DNA from: Magicicada septendecula
Taxonomy: Eukaryota; Arthropoda; Insecta; Hemiptera; Cicadidae
DNA: 64,000 bases
NCBI GenBank assembly: GCA_034769895.1
Contig: JAWRYS010000710.1
Span: forward strand, 558,001-622,000
Direction: 5' to 3'
The notes beneath the pieces are model-generated. The model ran no database searches. It saw only the letters and a program-made list of their open reading frames with translations, and was not told the origin of the DNA. Below, piece after piece: positions 34,601 through 47,599 of the stretch. Made by a program: the position numbers and the translations under genes. The first letter of the stretch is position 1. Every line of letters starts with the position of its first letter.

Positions 34601-37600
34601 TTCTTGTCTTCATTCTTCACTCTTGGGTAAACCAAGGTACTTCGTGTTATCTCGACTGATGTTTAGTTTGGAGTATCGAAGTTATTTACTGATACTGACT
34701 TTGCTCTTCGCTAAAGGTTTCAGGGTATTGTTTACTTCCTGATCACAAATTTTATTCTTCCTTCTTCTTGTCTTTGGGGTATTTTGGTGTTTCACCACTC
34801 TCAAACTGATTCTCTCTTCATGATATTGTGTAATCTAATTTGTTTACTGCTCCTGGCTTCCTGGGTAAATTCCTGATTTTATAATATGAGTTGCTTTCAT
34901 TAATTTCTTTGATTTTTAACAGTGGTTTTTATATAATGTAATGAGAATTTTTATTTTATTGTTGTTTATTCCTTTGATTTCATTCAATTTCATTCGATTT
35001 TATATTAACATATGTGGTGTAATTAATTTTTATTATTTTATATGAATTAATAAATAGTGGATTTTCTGTCACGCTACAGAATGCCCTTCTCCAGAAGTAA
35101 TTTTTTCAGACTATACTTGCTTTGTCTGAAACAATTGCTTATGATAATTATTGTAGTTTTGTTATTATTCTTTACTTCCTTCCATTTTAAAAATTCCCTC
35201 CTATTTATATTTGAGCTTATATCCTTCTCATTCTCACTTGATCTTCCTTGATAGTAATAGTCATCTGAGTTTCATATTTATTATTTCATTTTCATATTTC
35301 TTCTTAGTATTTTCTCCTTGGGATATTTCCTCCCTATCGTTCCCTACTTTGTGAGTTGGTTCAGTTCAGAGAGGCACTGTACACTACTTCCTCTGCTGTC
35401 CAATACTTCACACATATTTGAGTACAGAGGCAAATCATCTCTGCTCAAAAAACATATTAATACTGCTGGAATTATCTACAGACAGATTAAAAAAAATTAT
35501 TCAGAATAGTACACATTTGTTACTATTAAAAAAAATATCTTTGGGATACTTCACTTATTACTTATTATATTTCTCAGAGATTTTAATATTCCTATCTCAG
35601 TTGTTCTTCTGACTCTTTAACTTGATGTTTCATTCATTTGATATTATGGTAGGAAGCTCTTCTATTATTACATTCTTCAACTTTCCTTATCATATAAAGC
35701 TTTTGGTTATAAATTCTTTATTACCTTCTGGTTTTTTTATTATTATCTGCATTGTTTATAGTAGCATATCTTTATGACATTTTTATTTTATTGCTCTGTT
35801 TTTATTATTTCCACTTGTTCTATTTTCTAGAACTTTTTATAACTGTCATTATCACAATTGACATTTAATTCATAAATCATTTTATATTACTTCGTTTAAT
35901 TACATATATCTTTGATATTATTCTCACATTATTCCTGTCATGGTTATTATCCTTTCGAATGAATGTTTTTTATTAATTTTATAATGAGGTCATAATTTCT
36001 CCTCATACCACTTCAAAGTTTTATTATCTCATAATTCCACATAAGTTTTTGTATTTTATTATATTCAATCACTCAAATCGTATCACACGGTGTATTTCCT
36101 TTCGTATCCCTTTATGGAAAGTTTTTCACACTTTATATTGAGATTAGACATGATCATATTTCTCCAGAATTATTTGTTTTAATTCTAAAGTCTGTTTCCT
36201 TTATTCATCTCATTATGATCCTTTATAAACATAGTAAATATATTTTATGCTTACCATAAATATAGTATTAAATCTTTTCTGTTTATTTCACCCAAGTGTT
36301 TTATTAATAATTGGTCGGTAAGTAGTACTTACTCTTGGTTTGGAAACTTGATTTATACACAATTCAAAATTCATTCTTCTTATATTATTCCATAAAGTTT
36401 TCTCAAATAATTTGTATGTAAGGTGGGCTTGCTTTTTTTTTTAATTTAGTTGTTTTCAATTCAGAATTCCTTTAATATTTCTGCAAAATGGTTTTTCTCA
36501 AATACTTGGTTAGTAATGTGGTCTTACATTGTTTTAAAATTTGGATGAGTCAGAATTCTTCTTTTATATTCTTGTCATAAAGTTTTTCAAATTTTTAGTT
36601 AGTAAGGTGATCTTACACTTGTTTGGAATTTATTTGAATTATTTCATTCTATTCCTTTTATCCTTCTATAAAGTTTTCTTCAAATGCTTGGTATGTAAGG
36701 TGATCTTACAATTGTTTTGGAATTTGGATTATTTCTAAATTCTGTTTTATATTATTTCCACAAGATTTCTCTCAAATAATTAGTATGTAAGGTGTTCTTA
36801 CTTTTGTTTTAGAATTTTGTCGATTTATAAATTCTTTTTCTTCTCTTTCCAAAATGTTTCTTTTAAATAATTGTATGTAATTTGGTATTACATTATTTTT
36901 AGAATTTTGAAGGTTTTTATTCATAAAATTTCTTTATGGATGCCTGGTTAAAGACACCCTTAACTTTATTGGAACCCATCTCCTTAATTTCGTTATTGAA
37001 GTTATTGGTGGGATTACTGTTATCCTCTTCCGATAACTCATGTCGGATGTCCTTTAGGTAGTTGCACCCGATGACTGTGATACGATTATTATTATTTATA
37101 TTATTACACTCATTATTAAGATACCCAGTATTTAGGAGCAGTAACGGGTTCTGGCGATTTATTACTGCCTGTGCCCGTTTAAAGGCTCAACATCATTGTT
37201 CCTTTGTGCCATACTAGTTGAAGCATCATTTGGGATGCTTAGAGTGGGCCTCTGTCGATCTGTCCTATGGTCTTCCAGTCGTTCGTGGTTAGACCTCCGT
37301 TCAGCATCGTCTAAACTAGTACTCCTTCTCGTCGGATAGTACCTTGGTTGGTCCCGTTCTGGGCTCCTCCGCCTGTCTTAATATCCACGGTAGCTGTTTC
37401 TTCGATTGTTGTTGTATCTTCGCTGTCGATCATCTGTGGCTCGTATGAAATTCACTTGTGGGCGGGGAAACCTATTATTAACGGGATTACCATTATTTGG
37501 ACCCGCTCGATTATTATTATTATGGTAACGATCATTACCATAATTGGGGCTTCTCTGACTATTTTGGTTATGAGGGTAGGGATTTCTGTTACCCTGATAA

Positions 37601-39405
37601 CCATTAGAGGGTCGACTCGGGTTCACATGGTTTGGACCTGTATTATTATTATTATTTTGATTAGTAGTGCTAAAGTTAGGATTATTGTTAAAACTATTAT
37701 TCTGCGGGTATGCCCGGCCTCCTTGGTACCCAGTGTTGGTGTTGTTCGTACGCTGGTTGTTGTTCGGATACGTCCTTGGTTCGGGCCCATCATTTCTTCT
37801 CCGGCTCTGTCGGTAGTAGTCTTCGTTTTCGTAGTTTTCGAGGAGTTCTGTCATTGCCTGGATCGTTTTTATTTGGCTGCCTCTCCTCGCACATATTACC
37901 TCTTCGTCATCATGGTATGACAACTTATTTATTAGGCACTCCTCAGGTATGGCCGGTTCTAAATGCTTGGCCATACATACCTTGCCGAGGAAATAAGCTA
38001 TCATAGAACTACCGACTTGTGGTTTGTAGTGGCCGTGGCATATATTATCTCTTATCAAGTTTTGAGTCGTCTCCGACCAGTACTTGGCCTTGAAGAGGCT
38101 CTTAAATTGCTGATAACTTTCGATGTCACTCCGGTTGGCCATCCATCAATGGTCATTCACCTCCCGAAACGACTCGTCTAGGATTTCCCGGTTCTGGACC
38201 CATCGGTTCCCTCTGTGTTTTTCTAGGTATTCCTCTATGCGTGCCAAGAACTCCATAGGCTTCCATTTATATTGCCGGAAATTAAGCCACTCTCTGTTTT
38301 CGGAAATTGGGAAATGATTGTAACCAGTTGGTCTGTTCCTTATCAATTCAATCTCCTCCTGGCTCTGACGCACTTGTCCTGTGATGTTCGTCATAGCGGC
38401 TTCCACGCCGTCGCATCTTTCGGTTACATGTGTCCGCACTTTATTCATTTCTTCCAGGGCAAATTTCTTGTTTTCTTCCAGTTTCGTTTCCTGTTGTTCC
38501 TTGACATGTGTAATCTCTTTATGTATTACCTCCCGGACTTCCAGCACTTCATTTTCGGTCTGACGACATCTTTCGTCTACTTCCCTGATCTGCTGGTTAA
38601 CAACCACGACTTCCTGTTCTAACTTCTTTACGATGGATTTCTTCGTCTCTGTTATCCTTTTATTTAACTCTTCTTTTGCCAACTCTATTCTCTCGTCTAC
38701 CTTATTCATGCTTTCCTGGTTAACTTCCCTCAGTTCTTCTCTTAACCTTTGATTATTCTCGTCCATTTTCTCCTCCATTTTCTGATTATTTTCCTCCAAC
38801 TTTTCCCTCAGTTGCTGATTGTCGCTTTCCATTTTCCTACTTGTTTCCTCCATTTTTTCTTCTATCTTCTTACTCAAATTTTTACTGGTTTCTTCAATCC
38901 TTTTTGTTGGTATTTTCTATGCTTTTATTTATTCCACCCAAATCTTCCTTCAAGGACTGCCTATCTTCCTTCCTTTCCTTACTTGATTCTTCCATTTTAT
39001 TATTAGTGGAATCCATTTTCTTACTCAAGGATTGGTTGTCCCTTTTCAGGTCTTCCATCTTCTTACTGGTTTCTTCCATTTTCTCCATCATCTGCCTGAG
39101 CATTCCTTGTGTTGTCATGTCCTCTGTTTGTGAAGGTTTCTCCTTCTCTGGGACATTGACTTCCCCTGTCTGCGTTGTTACTTCAGGTTGTTCCTCTGGT
39201 GGTACGGGTTGTTTCGGTTCCCCCTGGGCCACTAACACTTCTGGATCTTCAACGGGTGTTGCCTCCTTATCCCCCATGTCAACTTCTTTTTCGGCCTCTG
39301 CCGCCCTCTTTTTCGAAGTAGCTCGTCTTTGCATTTTTCTTCTGTTTCTATTAATGATTCGCTGCCAGGCTTATCTTATCAAGCCCTCTAAGTTGGACGC
39401 CACTT
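31630..39405 (-). repeat. Tandem unit R5, 7776 bp, A/B recombinant
   Basis: Complete repeat unit whose left part is subtype A (163-bp duplication, A-type bases to about 33250) and whose right part is subtype B (from about 35800: TTCTAGAAC, the long T run near 36434, and a B-type gag with the longer N-terminus). The switch lies roughly between 33.3 and 35.8 kb, as expected from an exchange between two units. Confidence 0.9.
37162..39334 (-). pseudogene. gag: gag copy 5, subtype B, three lesions
   Basis: Starts with the longer N-terminus (MQRRATSKKR..., 19 residues before MGDK). Breaks: one extra T near 38901-38905 shifts the frame early in the coiled coil; Trp377 of the conserved WW pair in the capsid-like core is TGA (38146-38148); and the Glu of GYEDRR is TAA (37378-37380), removing the last ~70 residues. 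The first and third lesions are shared with copies 6-8; the Trp change is private. Confidence 0.85.
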
Positions 39406-42071
39406 TGTAAGAAAACCCTGTATGCGGTCTTTACAAAAAAAGATAATAGAGAAAAAATTTGATTTTCAAAAAAATAAAATTTTCAAAAAAAAATATTGTT
39501 TATGTTTTAATCAATGTCTGTAATTGTGAAATAATCCTGTTTTAATGTTCTGTTAAAAATTTTAATAATTAAGAAGTTATTTATTAATTATTGAGCACTT
39601 CTGGAAGATCTGAACCAAGTCTGGAGTTAATCAGATTAACTCCGGTCAGCAATCGATTTGTGATGTTTAGTGCTGGTCCAATATCTCACTGTTAATTAAT
39701 ATTTTCTTCTTCTTGAAGTCTTGTTACATTAATAAATAAACCTTAAATTAGCATGTGAAATAATAATAGATACAAACAATTGAAATAAATGGATTTATTA
39801 ACAAATTTAATAAATAATCGATTTTTAATCGATTGGGAGCAATTATCGACTCCGTCTCAGATAATAATAGATTCGTTCATACAGTGGAAAAAATTATTTC
39901 AAGTATTATATAAAAAAGGTTCTTGGAGCGATTATATTAATAGTCAGAGAAGGGTAACGAGAAAGTATAACATTAACAATTAAAGTAGTTCCATAATTAT
40001 CATCTAACAATATTTAAATAATTCTGATATAATGTTTAAAAAAGTTGAATCGTCAAACAATGTGTAGCTTCTGACGTCACTCGATGAGGAAGGCACAGAA
40101 TCGTATTTTTCAAAGATGGCCGCTCCTAGGTATGGCGAGGTTATTGGTAATGTCGTCGTGTTAAAATCTCACAGCAAAATTACCTTCATAAATGTTTGAA
40201 ATGTCCCCGCACTGGTGTAATCTGTCTAATAGGTTGTTTGGTGTGTTCTGAAGAAGTGTTCCGTGTATACTTGTGTTAATTGTGTTATTTGATTTGTGTT
40301 CACTTCTGTGGGTTAACTATTCAAAAAGTGGTTATGATTTGTAGCGTTAGTTATCACAGATATATATTGTTTTACTGTTTTAAATCACTAGTATAATGAA
40401 GTTTGGTGTTAGTTTTCACTATTGTCGCTAAAGTTTCTGTAGGTTTAGTTAGAAAAGTGTTTAATTTATTTAACTCTCGTTACACTGATATTAGAAGGTA
40501 ACCGTAGTACCATTTTCTACACGGTTTTAAGGAACGTTATATTACACAACTATTCAGCTTGATATTCAACAAAAGACTAAACTAACTTCCTTCATGTTAT
40601 CAAAATCTGGCCCAGTTAATCTTTGAAAAAGTATTGTTAAAATATTTTGATTTCCCATACACATGATACAAAATTACATTATATATGGAATTTATTTATT
40701 TTATTCATCACTTTCATGAATTATGATCCTTATCAGTGGTTTAATCATCTCATTCCTTTTAAATTGATACATTATAGTCCATATCTGTTGACATTTTGTG
40801 GAAATTACCAAATTTCTCTCTTTTTGAAAATCTAGGCTCAAAAATTGGTTTCCGCCTTCGTATAATTTTTCTGCCATTTTAATTGTTATTAATACGATTA
40901 TAATAAATTTTAATTAGTCATATTTCTCTTCCTTTCCTTAAATACATATAAATTGAACCTTTGAACTGGTTTTTTATGTTAATCTCTGAATTTGACATTG
41001 CTCTTTAAAATTAATTAATTTATATATTTTGAAAATTTACAATATTTTAAGGTATATTTCCTTATTATCACTTTAACTCATAGGATCATTCACAATAGTG
41101 GTTAACTGATTTACCTTACCTAAATCTTGCTAGTTTACAGGAATTATAAGTGAATTAAATGGTTTATATGGCTTCTGTGAATTCACCACATGGCCTAGAG
41201 TTTAGAATTTTACATTTCTGTCTTTCTCAAATAAATTTAATCCTACTCCTCCTCTGACTTTACATAGTTATTATTACATGAAAATAAAACGTTTTACAAA
41301 CCCATTGTGAGGTGTAGTATTTGATTAATACTACTATTATATAAAAAATAATAATGAACATCATTCAGCATTCTAAGATTGAACATATTGCTGACATGGT
41401 TTGAAAACATACATTTAACTCTTTTTGAATTAATACAGCATACCTACTGAAACATTATTAATGGTATGCATGCTGTTATTTGGCAAACATAATTCATTTT
41501 AAACACATATAAATCTTATTTACTAAAAATTCTTATAAACCTATTGAGTTCATGGCTGTGAACAAATAGCCATTTTAAACAATTTAAACCTATGAATATA
41601 AATTAATGCCAGTCCTTTCTGGTCTAAACCATTATTATCTATTATCCCCTTCATCAGTAAACATGTCCACCCATACTCTAGTTATTATCATTTTTACAAA
41701 TGTCTTGTAATAACAGAGTTACATTGAAATAATAAAATATTGGAAATCTTCCATTTTATTATTTTATGATGATGTGTATTATTGAATATAAAAGTTGTTA
41801 TATAGCATATTGATAAGTTATAGTATCACCAACTTTAAGTTTATTGTATTTCCAAAAACACTTGCACAAGTTCACTTTCACTGGTGGTTCTGATATTTTG
41901 AGTCTTATTATCTCAGACCAGACCTTTAGTAATCCTGGACTGTTAAGACTTGTTTATTTTCTTTATCACACAATAGCTTTAGTTGGTTCACTTCTTATTA
42001 TACTAGACAACACTTTTGATTTCTTAATAATTACTTGGATTTCGTTGTCCATGACGTGTCCGTTACTTAAC

Positions 42072-42290
42072 TAAATATCACTATAATATTGACGACTCGG
42101 AACACAAAGTTTTTTATAAGTAAAAACGTAAAGTTTTACCTTACAGCCTAAACCGGCTTTCACCTATAGAAGGCTTCATCAGAGGCTGTCGTTAGTAGCG
42201 CTGCTCGTCTTGTTGTTGGCGACGAGAAAGTGTTTCGAAAGATTGAAGCTGTGTGTGTGTGGTGAGATGTGTTCGAATAATGCGTGCGAT
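42072..42290 (+). repeat. Left inverted arm of the Penelope-like insertion
   Basis: 219 bp, the exact reverse complement of 42462-42680 where checked. It contains the last codons and stop of the element's reading frame (stop at 42179-42181) and its 3' untranslated end. A TG dinucleotide run lies at 42250-42260. Confidence 0.9.
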
Positions 42291-42463
42291 TTGAATTGTG
42301 TCTGTTCGTTTAGGATGTCGTTTTTATTTGTTTTTGTGTGTTTGTATATTTCTAATTGTTCTAGAGTGTCTAGTTTTCGGCCTTTTGTGTGTACGTGTAG
42401 TATGTTCATGTTATTGTCGATGTTTTTATATGTGTGGTTTGCTTCAATGAGGTGGTTTGCGAT
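42179..42463 (-). pseudogene. Penelope-like element ORF remnant (GIY-YIG endonuclease C-terminus)
   Basis: About 95 codons on the minus strand. The frame continues upstream to 42499, but those residues come from the right arm and are not genuine. The stretch with AxHLIEANHTY, then NILHVHTKGRKLDTLEQLEIYKH, then ILNEQTQF has the layout I know from the extreme C-terminus of Penelope-like proteins, just after the GIY-YIG endonuclease core (a conserved KG.KL..LE..EIYKH line). The GIY and YIG motifs and all reverse transcriptase motifs are absent, so it is a fragment. The terminal TGA forms part of a CTGATGA word discussed among the findings. Confidence 0.7.
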
Positions 42464-42680
42464 CGCACGCATTATTCGAACACATCTCACCACACACACA
42501 CAGCTTCAATCTTTCGAAACACTTTCTCGTCGCCAACAACAAGACGAGCAGCGCTACTAACGACAGCCTCTGATGAAGCCTTCTATAGGTGAAAGCCGGT
42601 TTAGGCTGTAAGGTAAAACTTTACGTTTTTACTTATAAAAAACTTTGTGTTCCGAGTCGTCAATATTATAGTGATATTTA
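42462..42680 (-). repeat. Right inverted arm of the Penelope-like insertion
   Basis: 219 bp mirror of the left arm. The lack of visible differences between the arms means that the insertion is young or that the arms have been kept alike by conversion. Confidence 0.9.
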
Positions 42681-45426
42681 ATAATTACATTTTTATAGGA
42701 TTTTGGGATGTTATACTTTCTTTTTAATTGTCTCTATGGGTTTGGGGTTGATGGTATTTAATAATAGGTTTTATAACGGTGTTTCTTTCATACTATTTCT
42801 TCCTCTCTTCTTGTCTTTCTTCTTATCTTCTTTCTTGTCTTTCTTCTGGTCTTCCTTCTTCTTGTCTTCTTGTCTTCATTCTTCACTCTTGGGTAAACCA
42901 AGGTACTTCGTGTTATCTCGACTGATGTTTAGTTTGGAGTATCGAAGTTATTTACTGATACTGACTTTGCTCTTCGCTAAAGGTTTCAGGGTATTGTTTA
43001 CTTCCTGATCACAAATTTTATTCTTCCTTCTTCTTGTCTTTGGGGTATTTTGGTGTTTAACCACTCTCAAACTGATTCTCTCTTCATGATATTGTGTAAT
43101 CTAATTTGTTTACTGCTCCTAGCTTCCTGGGTAAATTCCTGATTTTATAATATGAGTTGCTTTCATTAATTTCTTTGATTTTTAACAGTGGTTTTTGTAT
43201 AATGTAATGAGAATTTTTATTTTATTGTTGTTTATTCCTTTGATTTCATTCAATTTCATTCGATTTTATATTAACATATGTGGTGTAATTAATTTTTATT
43301 ATTTTATATGAATTAATAAATAGTGGATTTTCTGTCACGCTACAAAATGCCCTTCTCCAGAAGTAATTTTTTCAGACTATACTTGCTTTGTCTGAAACAA
43401 TTGCTTATGATAATTATTGTAGTTTTGTTATTATTCTTGACTTCCTTCCATTTTAAAAATTCTCCTATTTATATTTGAGCTTATATCCTTCTCATTCTCA
43501 CTTGATCTTCCTTGATAGTAATAGTCATCTGAGTTTCATATTTATTATTTCATTTTCATATTTCTTCTTAGTATTTTCTCCTTGGGATATTTCCTCCCTA
43601 TCGTTCCCTACTTTGTGAGTTGGTTCAGTTCAGAGAGGCACTGTACACTACTTCCTCTGCTGTCCAATACTTCACACATATTTGAGTACAGAGGCAAATC
43701 ATCTCTGCTCAAAAAACATATTAATACTGCTGGAATTATCTACAGACAGATTAAAAAAAATTATTCAGAATAGTACACATTTGTTACTATTAAAAAAAAA
43801 TATCTTTGGGATACTTCACTTATTACTTATTATATTTCTCAGAGATTTTAATATTCCTATCTCAGTTGTTCTTCTGACTCTTTAACTTGATGTTTCATTC
43901 ATTTGATATTATGGTAGGAAGCTCTTCTATTATTACATTCTTCAACTTTCCTTATCATATAAAGCTTTTGGTTATAAATTCTTTATTACCTTCTGGTTTT
44001 TTTATTATTATCTGCATTGTTTATAGTAGCATATCTTTATGACATTTTTATTTTATTGCTCTGTTTTTATTATTTCCACTTGTTCTATTTTCTAGAACTT
44101 TTTATAACTGTCATTATCACAATTGACATTTAATTCATAAATCATTTTATATTACTTCGTTTAATTACATATATCTTTGATATTATTCTCACATTATTCC
44201 TGTCATGGTTATTATCCTTTCGAATGAATGTTTTTTATTAATTTTATAATGAGGTCATAATTTCTCCTCATACCACTTCAAAGTTTTATTATCTCATAAT
44301 TCCACATAAGTTTTTGTATTTTATTATATTCAATCACTCAAATCGTATCACACGGTGTATTTCCTTTCGTATCCCTTTATGGAAAGTTTTTCACACTTTA
44401 TATTGAGATTAGACATGATCATATTTCTCCAGAATTATTTGTTTTAATTCTAAAGTCTGTTTCCTTTATTCATCTCATTATGATCCTTTATAAACATAGT
44501 AAATATATTTTATGCTTACCATGAATATGGTATTAAATCTTTTCTGTTTATTTCACCCAAGTGTTTTATTAATAATTGGTCGGTAAGTAGTACTTACTCT
44601 TGGTTTGGAAACTTGATTTATACACAATTCAAAATTCATTCTTCTTATATTATTCCATAAAGTTTTCTCAAATAATTTGTATGTAAGGTGGGCTTGCTTT
44701 TTTTTTTAATTTAGTTGTTTTCAATTCAGAATTCCTTTAATATTTCTGCAAAATGGTTTTTCTCAAATACTTGGTTAGTAATGTGGTCTTACATTGTTTT
44801 AAAATTTGGATGAGTCAAAATTCTTCTTTTATATTCTTGTCATAAAGTTTTTCAAATTTTTAGTTAGTAAGGTGATCTTACACTTGTTTGGAATTTATTT
44901 GAATTATTTCATTCTATTCCTTTTATCCTTCTATAAAGTTTTCTTCAAATGCTTGGTATGTAAGGTGATCTTACAATTGTTTAGGAATTTGGATTATTTC
45001 TAAATTCTGTTTTATATTATTTCCACAAGATTTCTCTCAAATAATTAGTATGTAAGGTGTTCTTACTTTTGTTTTAGAATTTTGTCGATTTATAAATTCT
45101 TTTTCTTCTCTTTCCAAAATGTTTCTTTTAAATAATTGTATGTAATTTGGTATTACATTATTTTTAGAATTTTGAAGGTTTTTATTCATAAAATTTCTTT
45201 ATGGATGCCTGGTTAAAGACACCCTTAACTTTATTGGAACCCATCTCCTTAATTTCGTTATTGAAGTTATTGGTGGGATTACTGTTATCCTCTTCCGATA
45301 ACTCATGTCGGATGTCCTTTAGGTAGTTGCACCCGATGACTGTGATACGATTATTATTATTTATATTATTACACTCATTATTAAGATACCCAGTATTTAG
45401 GAGCAGTAACGGGTTCTGGCGATTTA

Positions 45427-47599
45427 TTACTGCCTGTGCCCGTTTAAAGGCTCAACATCATTGTTCCTTTGTGCCATACTAGTTGAAGCATCATTTGGGA
45501 TGCTTAGAGTGGGCCTCTGTCGATCTGTCCTATGGTCTTCCAGTCGTTCGTGGTTAGACCTCCGTTCAGCATCGTCTAAACTAGTACTCCTTCTCGTCGG
45601 ATAGTACCTTGGTTGGTCCCGTTCTGGGCTCCTCCGCCTGTCTTAATATCCACGGTAGCTGTTTCTTCGATTGTTGTTGTATCTTCGCTGTCGATCATCT
45701 GTGGCTCGTATGAAATTCACTTGTGGGCGGGGAAACCTATTATTAACGGGATTACCATTATTTGGACCCGCTCGATTATTATTATTATGGTAACGATCAT
45801 TACCATAATTGGGGCTTCTCTGACTATTTTGGTTATGAGGGTAGGGATTTCTGTTACCCTGATAACCATTAGAGGGTCGACTCGGTTTCACATGGTTTGG
45901 ACCTGTATTATTATTATTATTTTGATTAGTAGTGCTAAAGTTATGATTATTGTTAAAACTATTATTCTGCGGGTATGCCCGGCCTCCTTGGTACCCAGTG
46001 TTGGTGTTGTTCGTACCCTGGTTGTTGTTCGGATACGTCCTTGGTTCGGGCCCATCATTTCTTCTCCGGCTCTGTCGGTAGTAGTCTTCGTTTTCGTAGT
46101 TTTCGAGGAGTTCTGTCATTGCCTGGATCGTTTTTATTTGGCTGCCTCTCCTCGCACATATTACCTCTTCGTCATCATGGTATGACAACTTATTTATTAG
46201 GCACTCCTCAGGTATGGCCGGTTCTAAATGCTTGGCCATACATACCTTGCCGAGGAAATAAGCTATCATAGAACTACCGACTTGTGGTTTGTAGTGGCCG
46301 TGGCATATATTATCTCTTATCAAGTTTTGAGTCGTCTCCGACCAGTACTTGGCCTTGAAGAGGCTCTTAAATTGCTGATAACTTTCGATGTCACTCCGGT
46401 TGGCCATCCACCAATGGTCATTCACCTCCCGAAACGACTCGTCTAGGATTTCCCGGTTCTGGACCCATCGGTTCCCTCTGTGTTTTTCTAGGTATTCCTC
46501 TATGCGTGCCAAGAACTCCATAGGCTTCCATTTATATTGCCGGAAATTAAGCCACTCTCTGTTTTCGGAAATTGGGAAATGATTGTAACCAGTTGGTCTG
46601 TTCCTTATCAATTCAATCTCCTCCTGGCTCTGACGCACTTGTCCTGTGATGTTCGTCATAGCGGCTTCCACGCCGTCGCATCTTTCGGTTACATGTGTCC
46701 GCACTTTATTCATTTCTTCCAGGGCAAATTTCTTGTTTTCTTCCAGTTTCGTTTCCTGTTGTTCCTTGACATGTGTAATCTCTTTATGTATTACCTCCCG
46801 GACTTCCAGCACTTCATTTTCGGTCTGACGACATCTTTCGTCTACTTCCCTGATCTGCTGGTTAACAACCACGACTTCCTGTTCTAACTTCTTTACGATG
46901 GATTTCTTCGTCTCTGTTATCCTTTTATTTAACTCTTCTTTTGCCAACTCTATTCTCTCGTCTACCTTATTCATGCTTTCCTGGTTAACTTCCCTCAGTT
47001 CTTCTCTTAACCTTTGATTATTCTCGTCCATTTTCTCCTCCATTTTCTGATTATTTTCCTCCAACTTTTCCCTCAGTTGCTGATTGTCGCTTTCCATTTT
47101 CCTACTTGTTTCCTCCATTTTTTCTTCTATCTTCTTACTCAAATTTTTACTGGTTTCTTCAATCCTTTTTGTTGGTATTTTCTATGCTTTTATTTATTCC
47201 ACCCAAATCTTCCTTCAAGGACTGCCTATCTTCCTTCCTTTCCTTACTTGATTCTTCCATTTTATTATTAGTGGAATCCATTTTCTTACTCAAGGATTGG
47301 TTGTCCCTTTTCAGGTCTTCCATCTTCTTACTGGTTTCTTCCATTTTCTCCATCATCTGCCTGAGCATTCCTTGTGTTGTCATGTCCTCTGTTTGTGAAG
47401 GTTTCTCCTTCTCTGGGACATTGACTTCCCCTGTCTGCGTTGTTACTTCAGGTTGTTCCTCTGGTGGTACGGGTTGTTTCGGTTCCCCCTGGGCCACTAA
47501 CACTTCTGGATCTTCAACGGGTGTTGCCTCCTTATCCCCCATGTCAACTTCTTTTTCGGCCTCTGCCGCCCTCTTTTTCGAAGTAGCTCGTCTTTGCAT
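45427..47599 (-). pseudogene. gag: gag copy 6, subtype B, two lesions
   Basis: Has the MQRR start, the shared extra T (near 47166-47170) that breaks the early coiled coil, and the shared TAA in place of Glu633 (45643-45645). From an internal ATG at 47142 there is an open frame of 499 codons covering the rest of the coiled coil, the capsid-like core and part of the Asn/Arg-rich tail. The WW pair is intact, unlike copy 5. Confidence 0.85.

Larger units (their letters stand above)
42035..42680 (-). mobile_element. Truncated Penelope-like element with inverted termini (R6 only)
   Basis: A 646-bp insertion present in R6 and absent at the same site in all other units. It has two perfect 219-bp inverted arms, a 171-bp centre and a 37-bp one-sided extension (42035-42071) beyond the left arm. 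It is flanked by ATAATTAC (42027-42034 and 42681-42688; up to 11 bp if TTA is counted). The minus strand encodes the end of a Penelope-type endonuclease region. Severe 5' truncation, an inverted copy of the terminal repeat and a one-sided tail are known habits of Penelope-like elements. The reverse transcriptase is missing, so the copy is dead. Confidence 0.8.

Noticed and set aside
42210..42560. 116-codon plus-strand frame across the Penelope-like insertion
   Set aside because: It runs antisense through the coding remnant and into the opposite arm; the inverted repeat makes frames open on both strands.
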